Shown here one piece after another: positions 50,580 to 58,554 of a stretch of DNA of 64,000 bases. A program made the position numbers and the translations under genes. How positions within the stretch are numbered: position 1 is the first letter of the stretch; each line of letters opens with the position of its first letter. Below the pieces are notes generated by a model, which worked only from the letters and a program-made list of their open reading frames with translations, did no database searches and was not told where the DNA came from. The DNA is from Nisaea sediminum (GTDB lineage: Bacteria > Pseudomonadota > Alphaproteobacteria > Thalassobaculales > Thalassobaculaceae): the NCBI RefSeq assembly GCF_014904705.1, contig NZ_JACZCQ010000004.1:186001-250000 (forward strand), written 5' to 3'.

Positions 50580-51322
50580 ATCTCGCCTCCGCTGATCGAG
50601 ACCGCCTCGCCGTTCACTCCCTCCGAGCCCGGACCACACAGCCAGAGCGCGGCCGCACTGACTTCGACGGGCGCGATCAGGCGGCCCTGCGGATTGTTCG
50701 CCGCCAGCTTTGCCCGCGCTTCGTCCGGAGTGGTGCCGGTTTTCTCGACGATGTTGGCGATGCTGCGCTCGGTCATCTCGGTATCGAGGAAGCCGGGGCA
50801 GAGCGCGTTCGCGGTGACGCCGCTGCGTGCGACCTCAAGGGCGACGGAGCGGACGAGGCCGACGACCCCATGCTTGGCCGCCGTATAGGCCGCGACATAG
50901 GGATAGCCCTTCAGGCCTGCGGTCGAGGCGACGGCGATCAGCCGGCCCCAGTCGCGTCCCTTCATCTGCTGCAGTCCGGCGCGCAGGGTGAGGAAGGTGC
51001 CGGTCAGGTTGACCGCGATATGACGGTTCCAGTCCGCGAGGCCCGTCTTGGCGAAAGGCGCACTCTCGGCCATCCCGGCATTGGCGATCACGATGTCGAC
51101 CGGTCCCGCCGCCTTGAAGAGTGCCGCGACGGCGGCCTCGTCCGTCACATCCGCCGCGCAAGGCGAGATCGCGCTATGCCGTCCCGCAACCGTCTCCAGC
51201 GCATCGATCCGCCGCCCTGCGATAACGACACGCGCCCCAGCCTCGGCAAAACGGAGCGCCATGTCGGCGCCGACACCGCTGCCGCCACCTGTAATGAGCG
51301 CGGTTTTGCCGTCGAGGCTCAT
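50576..51322 (-). CDS. SDR dehydrogenase, likely 3-hydroxyacyl-CoA dehydrogenase
   Basis: A 248-residue short-chain dehydrogenase with G-G-G-S-G-V-G (about 12-18), N-A-G, S in A-V-A-S-T and Y-T-A-A-K. Start ATG 51322 overlaps the monooxygenase stop by ATGA. It likely oxidises the hydroxy group made by the hydratase during ring degradation. A long frame continues upstream into the monooxygenase gene but is not part of the protein. Confidence 0.86.
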   Translation of the reverse strand: MSLDGKTALITGGGSGVGADMALRFAEAGARVVIAGRRIDALETVAGRHSAISPCAADVTDEAAVAALFKAAGPVDIVIANAGMAESAPFAKTGLADWNRHIAVNLTGTFLTLRAGLQQMKGRDWGRLIAVASTAGLKGYPYVAAYTAAKHGVVGLVRSVALEVARSGVTANALCPGFLDTEMTERSIANIVEKTGTTPDEARAKLAANNPQGRLIAPVEVSAAALWLCGPGSEGVNGEAVSISGGEI

Positions 51323-53613
51323 ACCCGGATCTCCGCCGCCTGGGCCCGCTCCGCCAGCCGGTAAAGCTGGTCGCGTCCCGCAAGGTACGGCGCCGGCCAC
51401 GCGGTCCCGCGGTCGCCATGCGCCGCCGCCGCGTGCAGGGTCCAGTAGGGATCGGCGAGATGCGCGCGGGCGAGGCAAACGAGATCCGCCCGCCCCGCGA
51501 GCAGGATCGAGTTCACATGGTCCGGCTCGTAGATATTGCCGACCGCCATGGTCGCGACCCCCGCCTCGTTGCGGATCCGGTCGGAGAACGGCGTCTGGAA
51601 CATGCGGCCATAGACTGGCTTCGCCTCGACCGAGGTCTGGCCCGCAGAGACGTCGACGATGTCGACCCCGGCGGCGGCGAAGAGCCGGGCGATCTCCACC
51701 GCCTCTTCCGGCGTCACCCCGTCGTCGCCCGCCCAGTCGTTCGCCGAGATGCGCACCGACATCGGCTTCTCGGCCGGCCAGACGGCGCGCATCGCAGTGA
51801 AGATCTCCAGTGGATACCGCATCCGGTTGCCGAGATCGCCGCCATATGCGTCGGTCCGCCGGTTGGAGAGCGGCGAGATGAAGGAGGAGATCAGGTAGCC
51901 GTGGGCAGCATGCAGCTCGACCATGTCGAAACCGGCTCTCGCTGCCATTTCGGTTGCGGCGATGAATTCGTCGCGCACCCGGTCCATGTCGGCCCGGTCC
52001 ATTTCCCTCGGCGTCGCGTTCTTCGGCGACCAGGGAATGGCGGAGGCGGAAAGCAGCGTCCAGTTGCCGTCCTTCAGCGGTGCGTCCATCTCCTCCCAGC
52101 CGAGCTGGGTCGAGCCCTTGCGGCCGGAATGGCCGATCTGGGCGCAGATCTTCGCCTTGGTCTCGGTATGGACGAAATCGGTCAGACGCCGCCAGGCCGC
52201 CTCATGCTCCGGCGCGTAGAGACCGGGACAGCCGGGCGTGATCCGCCCTTCCGGCGAGACGCAGGTCATCTCGATATAGACGAGGCCCGCACCGCCCTTT
52301 GCCCGCTCGGCGTAATGCGCGAAATGCCAGTCCGTCGGGCAGCCGTCGACCGCCTTGTACTGCGCCATCGGCGAGACCACGACGCGGTTGGCGAGACTCA
52401 TGTCGCGGAGTTCGAACGGCGCGAACATCGGCGCCCGGTGCGGCGCGTTGGCGCCCGCGCCCGCCTGGCGCTGAAACCAGATCTCGGCCGATTTCAGCCA
52501 GTCCGGATCCCGCAGCCTCAGATTCTCGTGGCTGATGCGCTGGGAACGGGTCAGCAGCGCGTAGTTGAACTGCACCGGATCGAGCGTCAGGTAGCGCTCC
52601 ACCTCCTCGAACCATTCGGTCGAGTTCCGCGCCGCCGATTGCAGGCGCAGCACCTCGACGCGGCGCTCCTCCTGATATCGGGTGAAGGCGCCCTCAAGAG
52701 TCGGTTCGGAGTGCAGGTAGTTGGCGAGCGCGATGGCGCTCTCGAAGGCGAGCTTGGTGCCGGAGCCGATGGAGAAATGCGCCGTCGCCGAGGCGTCGCC
52801 AAGCAGGACGACATTCTCGTGGAACCATCTCTGGCAGAGCACGCGCGGGAAATTCAGCCAGGCCGATCCGCGGAGATGCCGGGCGTTCGACATCAGGGCG
52901 TGGCCACCGAGATGATCGCGGAAGATCTCCTCGCAGGTCGCGATGCTCTCGTCCTGGGTCATCCCGCCGAAACCCCAGGCATTCCAGGTTTCTTCGGAGC
53001 ATTCGACGATGAAGGTCGCGGTGTCCTCGTCGAACTGATAGGCGTGCGCCCAGACCCAGCCCTTCGCCGTCTCCTCGAAGATGAAGGTGAAGGCGTCATC
53101 GAACTTCTGGTGCGTGCCGAGCCAGACGAACTTGCAGGCCCGGGTCTCGATCTCCGGCCGGAAGCTCCCGGCGAACTCGTTCCGGGTCCTGGAATTCAGC
53201 CCGTCGGCGGCGACGACGAGATCGTAGTCCTCCATGTAGGCGGCGGCGCTCTCGATCTCAGTCTCGAACCGCATTTCGATGCCGAGCTCGTGCGCGCGCT
53301 CCTGCAGCAAGAGCAGCAACTTCATCCGGCCGATGCCGCAGAAACCGTGACCCGAGGAGGTCGTGCAGGTGCCGCGGTAATGCACGGCGATATCGTCCCA
53401 ATAGGCGAAATGGGCGCGGATCGCCTCGGCGCTGACCGGATCGTTGGCCTTCAGATTGTCGAGCGTCTCGTCCGACAGCACGACGCCCCAGCCGAACGTG
53501 TCGTCGGCGCGGTTGCGCTCGATCACGGTGATCTCGTGCGCCGGATCCTTCAGCTTCATCGAGATGGCGAAATAGAGGCCCGCGGGCCCGCCGCCGAGAC
53601 ATGCGATCTTCAT
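51319..53613 (-). CDS. Two-domain aminobenzoyl-CoA monooxygenase/reductase
   Basis: A 764-residue fusion. Residues about 1-385 are a PHBH-type FAD monooxygenase (G-G-G-P-A-G-L-Y-F at 7-15; [18 protein letters not shown]). Residues about 395-760 are an Old-Yellow-Enzyme type FMN reductase ([18 protein letters not shown]). This pairing is the 2-aminobenzoyl-CoA monooxygenase/reductase, which hydroxylates and dearomatises anthraniloyl-CoA. GGAG lies 8 nt before ATG 53613. Some databases label such fusions salicylyl-CoA 5-hydroxylase. Confidence 0.85.
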   Translation of the reverse strand: MKIACLGGGPAGLYFAISMKLKDPAHEITVIERNRADDTFGWGVVLSDETLDNLKANDPVSAEAIRAHFAYWDDIAVHYRGTCTTSSGHGFCGIGRMKLLLLLQERAHELGIEMRFETEIESAAAYMEDYDLVVAADGLNSRTRNEFAGSFRPEIETRACKFVWLGTHQKFDDAFTFIFEETAKGWVWAHAYQFDEDTATFIVECSEETWNAWGFGGMTQDESIATCEEIFRDHLGGHALMSNARHLRGSAWLNFPRVLCQRWFHENVVLLGDASATAHFSIGSGTKLAFESAIALANYLHSEPTLEGAFTRYQEERRVEVLRLQSAARNSTEWFEEVERYLTLDPVQFNYALLTRSQRISHENLRLRDPDWLKSAEIWFQRQAGAGANAPHRAPMFAPFELRDMSLANRVVVSPMAQYKAVDGCPTDWHFAHYAERAKGGAGLVYIEMTCVSPEGRITPGCPGLYAPEHEAAWRRLTDFVHTETKAKICAQIGHSGRKGSTQLGWEEMDAPLKDGNWTLLSASAIPWSPKNATPREMDRADMDRVRDEFIAATEMAARAGFDMVELHAAHGYLISSFISPLSNRRTDAYGGDLGNRMRYPLEIFTAMRAVWPAEKPMSVRISANDWAGDDGVTPEEAVEIARLFAAAGVDIVDVSAGQTSVEAKPVYGRMFQTPFSDRIRNEAGVATMAVGNIYEPDHVNSILLAGRADLVCLARAHLADPYWTLHAAAAHGDRGTAWPAPYLAGRDQLYRLAERAQAAEIRV

Positions 53614-53671
53614 GGATTTGGCTCCGCCGAGTTCGGTCGACCCGAGAAAGGATTTCACTCCGCCATAAATG

Positions 53672-53699
53672 TTTCAAGCTTTAAATTTCAAACTTGAAA
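53672..53699. promoter_or_regulatory. Tandem 14-bp palindromes, candidate MarR operators
   Basis: TTTCAAGCTTTAAA (53672-53685) and TTTCAAACTTGAAA (53686-53699) abut exactly. Each is one base off the perfect palindrome TTTCAAGCTTGAAA, and together they give TTTCAAG...CTTGAAA at the outer ends. The site sits in the gap between the monooxygenase gene and the divergent ridA, so one regulator could control both. Confidence 0.7.
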
Positions 53700-53710
53700 T
53701 ATATCTGGAG

Positions 53711-53768
53711 CGCAACGCGCCCTGCCCTTATGATGCAGGGCAGAAACGCAACGAGACGCAACGCGCCC
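53711..53768. repeat. 12-bp direct repeat around a small hairpin upstream of ridA
   Basis: CGCAACGCGCCC occurs at 53711-53722 and again at 53757-53768, with a third partial copy (CGCAACGAG) between. A hairpin CTGCCC (53722-53727) / GGGCAG (53738-53743) lies between the copies. These fall in the presumed 5' leader of ridA. Confidence 0.5.
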
Positions 53769-53784
53769 GCCCGGAGGAAATCCG

Positions 53785-54183
53785 ATGAGCCATATCAACG
53801 TGCAGCCGGAAGGCTGGGTTCAGCCCAAGGGCTATGCCAACGGCATCCTCGCGCGCGGGGCTTCGCTCCATATCGGCGGGCAGATCGGCTGGAACGCGGA
53901 CCAGATCTTCGAGGCGAAGGATTTCATCGGCCAGATGGAGCAGGCGCTGCTCAACATTCGCGCCGTGCTCGAAGCCGCCGGCGGCAAGCCGGAACATCTG
54001 GTCCGGCTCACCTGGTACGTGACCGACAAGCAGGAATATCTCGCCAACCAGCGCGCCGTCGGTGAGGCCTATCGCCGGGTCCTCGGCTACCATTTCCCAG
54101 CGATGGCGATGGTGGTGGTGACGGCGCTGGTCGAGGACGAAGCCAAGATCGAGATCGAGGCGACCGCGGTTATTCCGGACTGA
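53785..54183 (+). CDS. RidA-family enamine/imine deaminase
   Basis: A 132-residue YjgF/RidA protein with the conserved arginine in H-L-V-R-L-T-W-Y and a C-terminal E-A-T-A-V-I. RidA proteins hydrolyse reactive enamines and imines. GGAGG precedes the ATG. It is divergent from the anthraniloyl-CoA operon and shares its control region. The reductase step of that pathway gives an amino-oxo-cyclohexene (enamine) thioester, so this RidA may remove the nitrogen as ammonia. Generic housekeeping RidA activity is the alternative. Confidence 0.82.
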   Translation: MSHINVQPEGWVQPKGYANGILARGASLHIGGQIGWNADQIFEAKDFIGQMEQALLNIRAVLEAAGGKPEHLVRLTWYVTDKQEYLANQRAVGEAYRRVLGYHFPAMAMVVVTALVEDEAKIEIEATAVIPD

Positions 54184-54192
54184 CGATTTGCC

Positions 54193-55338
54193 TCAGCGGA
54201 AGGCGAGGTTCTTCCGCGACAGCTCCGCCACGCTGCTGACCCCCATCAGGCGCATGTCGCGCTCGATTTCCGTCCGCATCAGGGTCAGCGCGCGTTCCAC
54301 TCCGGCCTGCCCGGCTGCCGCCAGCGGATAGAGATAGAAGCGTCCACCACCGACAGCCTTGGCACCCATCGAAAGCGCCTTGAGGACATGGGTCCCACGC
54401 TGGATGCCGCTGTCCATGATGACGTCGATCTTGTCCCCCACCGCGTCGACGATTTCCGCGAGTTGGTCAAAGGAGGAGCGCGAGCCGTCGAGCTGGCGGC
54501 CGCCATGGTTGGAGATCACGATGCCGGTGCAGCCGATCTCGACCGCCCGCTTCGCATCCTCGACCGACATCACGCCCTTCAGGCAGAACTGCCCATCCCA
54601 GAGCTCGACCATCTTGGCGACATCGTCCCATGTCATGGACGGATCGAGCATCTCGGTGAAATAGCGGCCGATCGACATCGCGCCGCCGCTCATGTCGACA
54701 TGCTCGTCGAGCTGCGGCAGGGCGAACTTCTCGTGGGTGACGTAGTTGATACCCCAGAGCGGCTTGATCGCGAATTGCAGCATGCCGCCGAGCGTCAGGC
54801 GGAAGGGGATGGAGAAGCCGGTGCGCAGGTCGCGCTCCCGGTTGCCGCCGGTGATGCTGTCGACGGTCAGCATCATCACCTGGACGCCCGCCTCCTTGGC
54901 GCGCTCCATCATCGCCCTGTTCAGGCCCCGGTCCTTGTGGAAATAGAACTGGTAGCATTGCGGATTGTCATGGCGGCGCCGCAGTTCCTCGAGGCTGACC
55001 GTGCCGAGGGACGAGACCCCGAACATGGTGCCGAACTTCGCCGCCGCCGCCGCCACCGCGCGCTCGCCGTCATGGTGGAAGAGCCGCTGCAACGCGGTCG
55101 GCGAGCAGTAGATCGGCATCGCCAGCTTCTGCCCCATCACAGTCACCGACATGTCGACATCGGCGACGCCGCGCAGGACGTTCGGCACCAGGTCGCAGCG
55201 CTCGAAACTCTCCGTATTGCGGCGGTAGGTCACCTCGTCGTCGGCGGCGCCGTCGATGTAGTTGAAGATCGGCCCGGGAAGCCTCCGCTTCGCCAGCTTC
55301 CGGAAGTCCTGAAAATTGTGACAGTCCGACAGCCGCAT
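54193..55338 (-). CDS. FMN-dependent alpha-hydroxyacid dehydrogenase (LldD family)
   Basis: A 381-residue TIM-barrel flavoenzyme with I-S-N-H-G-G-R-Q-L-D-G (active-site His and Arg), Y-I-D-G-A-A-D-D-E near the start and M-D-S-G-I-Q-R-G for phosphate binding. Members oxidise L-lactate, glycolate or mandelate. It starts at ATG 55338, 3 nt after the fumarase gene stop. Since it is not near lactate permease genes and has a conserved membrane-linked region, L-lactate or a related hydroxy acid is only a family-level guess. Confidence 0.85.
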   Translation of the reverse strand: MRLSDCHNFQDFRKLAKRRLPGPIFNYIDGAADDEVTYRRNTESFERCDLVPNVLRGVADVDMSVTVMGQKLAMPIYCSPTALQRLFHHDGERAVAAAAAKFGTMFGVSSLGTVSLEELRRRHDNPQCYQFYFHKDRGLNRAMMERAKEAGVQVMMLTVDSITGGNRERDLRTGFSIPFRLTLGGMLQFAIKPLWGINYVTHEKFALPQLDEHVDMSGGAMSIGRYFTEMLDPSMTWDDVAKMVELWDGQFCLKGVMSVEDAKRAVEIGCTGIVISNHGGRQLDGSRSSFDQLAEIVDAVGDKIDVIMDSGIQRGTHVLKALSMGAKAVGGGRFYLYPLAAAGQAGVERALTLMRTEIERDMRLMGVSSVAELSRKNLAFR

Positions 55339-55340
55339 CA

Positions 55341-56729
55341 CTATTCTCCGACCATGGTCTCTGGGCGCACCCATTCGTCATATTGCGCTTCCGTCAGGTA
55401 GCCAAGCGCAAGAGCCGCTTCCTTCAGGCTGCTGCCCTCGGCGAAGGCCTTCTTCGCGATCTGCGCCGCCTTGTCGTAGCCGATATGGGGATTGAGGGCG
55501 GTCACCAGCATCAGGGACTGCTCCATCAGCTGCCTGATCCGGCCCTCGTTCGCCTCGATGCCTCTGACGCAATTGTCCGAGAAGCTCCGGGTGCCGTCCG
55601 CCAGCAGCCGGATCGACTGCAGCAGGTTGTAGATCATCACCGGCTTGAAGACATTGAGCTCGAAATGCCCGGTCGCGCCGGCCGTGGTGATGGTGACGTG
55701 GTTGCCGATCACCTGGGCCGCGACCTGGGTCAGCGACTCCGACTGGGTCGGGTTCACCTTGCCCGGCATGATGGAGGAGCCGGGCTCGTTCGCCGGAAGC
55801 TGCAGCTCGCCGAGCCCGCTCCGGGGACCGCTGCCGAGCATCCGGATGTCGTTGGCGATCTTCATGCAGCTCGCCGCCAGCACGTTGAGGCAACCGGACA
55901 TCTCGACCAGCGCGTCGTGCGCGGCCAGCGCCTCGAACTTGTTCACCGCACTGGTGAAGGGAATGCCGGTGATCTCCCGCACCTGCTCGACGAACGCGTC
56001 CGCGAAGCCCGGCGCGGCGTTCAGCCCGGTGCCGACGGCGGTGCCGCCCTGCGCCAGCTCGCGAAGCCTGGGCAGCGCGCCTCTTACCCGTTCGATGCCG
56101 AGCTCAATCTGCCGAGCGTAGCCGGAGAATTCCTGACCGAGCGTGACCGGCGTCGCGTCCTGCAGATGCGTCCGACCGATCTTCACGATGGTGGCGAACT
56201 CCTCCCGCTTCGCCTTCAGCGCCGCATGGAACTCCGCCAGTGCCGGGAGCAGCTCGCGCTCGATTTCCAGCACCGCCGCGATCGACATCGCGGTCGGGAA
56301 ACTGTCGTTCGAGCTCTGCCCCATATTGACGTGATCGTTCGGATGGACCGGCGCCTTGCTGCCGACCGTCCCGCCGAGCATCTCGATGGCCCGGTTCGAG
56401 ATCACCTCGTTCAGGTTCATGTTGGTCTGGGTGCCGGAGCCGGTCTGCCAGACGACGAGCGGGAAATGATCGTCGAGCTTGCCCTCGACGATCTCGTCCG
56501 CCGCCGCCGCCATGGCCCTGCCGAGCTCAGGATCAAGCTTGCCGAGCGCCATGTTGGCCAGCGCCGCCGCCTTCTTCTGGATCGCGAAGGCGCGGATCAA
56601 AGCCGTCGGCATCCGCTCGCCGCCTATCTTGAAGTTCTGCAGCGAGCGCTGGGTCTGGGCGCCCCAGTAACGGTCCGCGGGCACGGACATCTCGCCCATG
56701 GTATCCATTTCAACGCGTGTATCGGTCAT
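55341..56729 (-). CDS. fumC: Class II fumarate hydratase
   Basis: A 462-residue protein of the fumarase/aspartase family with the signature [10 protein letters not shown] and the N-terminal S-x-x-M-D-T-M-G-E pattern of class II fumarase. The [10 protein letters not shown] segment near 98 and H-L-Q-D-A-T-P-V near 187 are the other active-site parts. Length is exactly that of FumC. GGAGGA lies before the ATG. It converts fumarate to malate in the TCA cycle and needs no iron-sulfur cluster. Confidence 0.94.
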   Translation of the reverse strand: MTDTRVEMDTMGEMSVPADRYWGAQTQRSLQNFKIGGERMPTALIRAFAIQKKAAALANMALGKLDPELGRAMAAAADEIVEGKLDDHFPLVVWQTGSGTQTNMNLNEVISNRAIEMLGGTVGSKAPVHPNDHVNMGQSSNDSFPTAMSIAAVLEIERELLPALAEFHAALKAKREEFATIVKIGRTHLQDATPVTLGQEFSGYARQIELGIERVRGALPRLRELAQGGTAVGTGLNAAPGFADAFVEQVREITGIPFTSAVNKFEALAAHDALVEMSGCLNVLAASCMKIANDIRMLGSGPRSGLGELQLPANEPGSSIMPGKVNPTQSESLTQVAAQVIGNHVTITTAGATGHFELNVFKPVMIYNLLQSIRLLADGTRSFSDNCVRGIEANEGRIRQLMEQSLMLVTALNPHIGYDKAAQIAKKAFAEGSSLKEAALALGYLTEAQYDEWVRPETMVGE

Positions 56730-56854
56730 CATCGGTCCTCCGTAAGCCCATATGGGCCCGGTTGCGTTTCGGACCAGCATCTCTCATTATCGCGTTCCCG
56801 CGGCGGTATCGGCACGGGGTTTCATCGACACCGTGACGGTATCTTGAAGGCTGC

Positions 56855-56872
56855 GCCGACGTTAACGTCGGC
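56855..56872. promoter_or_regulatory. 18-bp perfect palindrome between fumC and the TPR gene
   Basis: GCCGACGTTAACGTCGGC is perfectly self-complementary with no spacer. It stands about 125 nt upstream of fumC and 43 nt upstream of the TPR ATG. It could be an operator for a dimeric regulator. No partner regulator is evident nearby. Confidence 0.5.
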
Positions 56873-56915
56873 AGACCCACCGCGCCAGCCGAAAGCAGCT
56901 AGAGAAAACAAACGG

Positions 56916-57677
56916 ATGTCGTCGCTTTCCCTCGATCAGGCATTTGCCCGCGCTGCGGACCTCGAAGCACGGGGCCAAGGCGCGGACGCCTGCCGGATCT
57001 ACCGCGACATTCTTCGGGACGATCCAAAGAATCGCGAGGCTTTGAGGGCGGTCTCGACAATTCTCAACGGCGTGGTCGCGCTTTATGAGAACGGCCGGTT
57101 CGAGGATGTCGTTCTGCAGGGGAACGCGCTAAAGGAAGTCCTTCCCAATTCCGCCGCGCTATGGAATGTCGTCGCCGCCGCCGATCAGGCATTGGTTAAA
57201 CTCGAGGACGCGGCCCGCGGCTTCGAAAGGACCCTGGAGCTAAAGCCCGAGCTTCCTTCCGGCCACAACAATCTCGGCGTGGCACTTCGCGATCTCGGAA
57301 GGTACGCCGAGTCGGAAACTGCCTATCGCCGCTCTCAGGTGCTCTGCCCGGACTACGCGGATCCGTATGTCAACCTCGCCAATGGACTGAAGAACAGGGG
57401 GCAGATCCCGGACGCGATCCGGCTCTACGAAAGGGCGCTGATGCTTGAGCCAGACAACGCTCCGGCACGGACTGCCAAGCTCTACCAGCAGGCGCAGATC
57501 TGCGATTTCTCCTGGTGGCACGAGTTTCGGAATGTGCGCGAATCGCTCGGCCTCAAAACCGGAAAAGTGCCACCTTTTGCCCCCCTGTTCATGGATGACG
57601 ACCCGGAAGCGCAGCATATCCGGGCACGAAACTGGGCGCGAAGGACTGCCGACCCAGATCCCGTCTCCGGTAAATAA
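56916..57677 (+). CDS. TPR protein, probably truncated SPINDLY/O-GlcNAc-transferase-like protein
   Basis: A 253-residue protein. Residues about 5-190 hold four to five TPR-like repeats (for example P-S-G-H-N-N-L-G-V-A-L-R-D-L-G-R and D-P-Y-V-N-L-A-N-G-L). Residues about 195-240 read C-D-F-S-W-W...P-F-A-P-L-F-M-D-D-D-P-E-A-Q, the linker that in SPINDLY-like proteins leads into the glycosyltransferase. The catalytic part is missing: a stop follows soon after. It may be a remnant or a stand-alone TPR scaffold. The frame upstream of 56916 is the shadow of fumC. Confidence 0.75.
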   Translation: MSSLSLDQAFARAADLEARGQGADACRIYRDILRDDPKNREALRAVSTILNGVVALYENGRFEDVVLQGNALKEVLPNSAALWNVVAAADQALVKLEDAARGFERTLELKPELPSGHNNLGVALRDLGRYAESETAYRRSQVLCPDYADPYVNLANGLKNRGQIPDAIRLYERALMLEPDNAPARTAKLYQQAQICDFSWWHEFRNVRESLGLKTGKVPPFAPLFMDDDPEAQHIRARNWARRTADPDPVSGK

Positions 57678-57781
57678 GCGATGACCTACACGAGCGCCCG
57701 TCGCCGGCGCACGGTCTGCTTCCGCCCAGCCGGCCTCCCTAGGATCTCTACGCGGCCTGAAACGCCTCGGGGTAGCCAGTC

Positions 57782-58396
57782 CTACCGCCCGTCCGGACGC
57801 ACCATCTCGAAAGTATCTCGGCTGGTCGCGTAGAAATTCGCGCCGAGCCGGGCGATCGTGTCGAGCCCCGCATGGTCGATATGGAGCTTCTCCTCGTTGA
57901 GCAGGAGATCGTCGCGGACGGCGATGGCACGGACCTCTCCGACCACGATCTCGCGCCGGTTGCCGAGTTCCAGCGTCGTGTGCCGGGTGCATTCGAGAAC
58001 GGCCGGCGCCTCCGCGATGCGCGGCGGCTTTACGTGTATCGACGGCGCGGTGGTGAACCCGGACAGCGGGATCTCCGATTCCCCGTGCGGCAGCGGCGTC
58101 GAGCAGAGATTCATTTTCTCCGCCATCGCCCGGTCGACCATGTTGACGACGAATTCCCGCGTCGCTCGGATGTTCACCGAGGTGTCCTTTGGCGAGCCAT
58201 CCGGCCGCGCCTCGAGGCCGAGCACGACCATGCAGGGATCGAAGGCGATGGCGTTGAAAAAGGAAAACGGCGCCGCGTTAACCACGCCCTCCTCGTCGAC
58301 GGTCGTCACCAGTGCAATCGGCCGCGGCGTCACGACGTTGCGCATCAGCTTGTAGGCGTCCGCCGCCGACAGGTCGGCGAGATCGAAACTCTTCAT
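57782..58396 (-). CDS. Flavin reductase-like FMN-binding protein
   Basis: A 204-residue split-barrel protein. The FMN-binding segments are T-P-R-P-I-A-L-V-T-T (about 24-33) and N-A-A-P-F-S-F-F-N (about 41-49). The family reduces flavins or carries FMN for partner monooxygenases. ATG 58396 was chosen; the open frame before it is not conserved-looking. It is divergent from a ThDP-dependent enzyme gene 160 nt away. No partner monooxygenase is adjacent, so its role is open. Confidence 0.82.
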   Translation of the reverse strand: MKSFDLADLSAADAYKLMRNVVTPRPIALVTTVDEEGVVNAAPFSFFNAIAFDPCMVVLGLEARPDGSPKDTSVNIRATREFVVNMVDRAMAEKMNLCSTPLPHGESEIPLSGFTTAPSIHVKPPRIAEAPAVLECTRHTTLELGNRREIVVGEVRAIAVRDDLLLNEEKLHIDHAGLDTIARLGANFYATSRDTFEMVRPDGR

Positions 58397-58554
58397 ATCC
58401 GGCGTCCGTTTTCGCTTGTCGGAGCAGCGTGCCTCCTGCCGGGTGAAAACCGGAGACGATGCTGCAAGAGAACAATTGATCTGAGTTCCGGGCTGTGCGT
58501 CACTCGACCCGCAATTCTGAAGATCCAATCACGTCCTAACAGGGAGCCCCTCCG

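Noticed and set aside
51418-53697. 759-codon open frame opposite the aminobenzoyl-CoA monooxygenase/reductase
   Set aside because: It is an antisense shadow; the opposite strand has two full flavoprotein domains with intact motifs.
55383-56915. Upstream extension of the TPR protein frame
   Set aside because: The first 511 codons lie antisense to fumC and do not look like protein. Only the part from ATG 56916 has TPR repeats.
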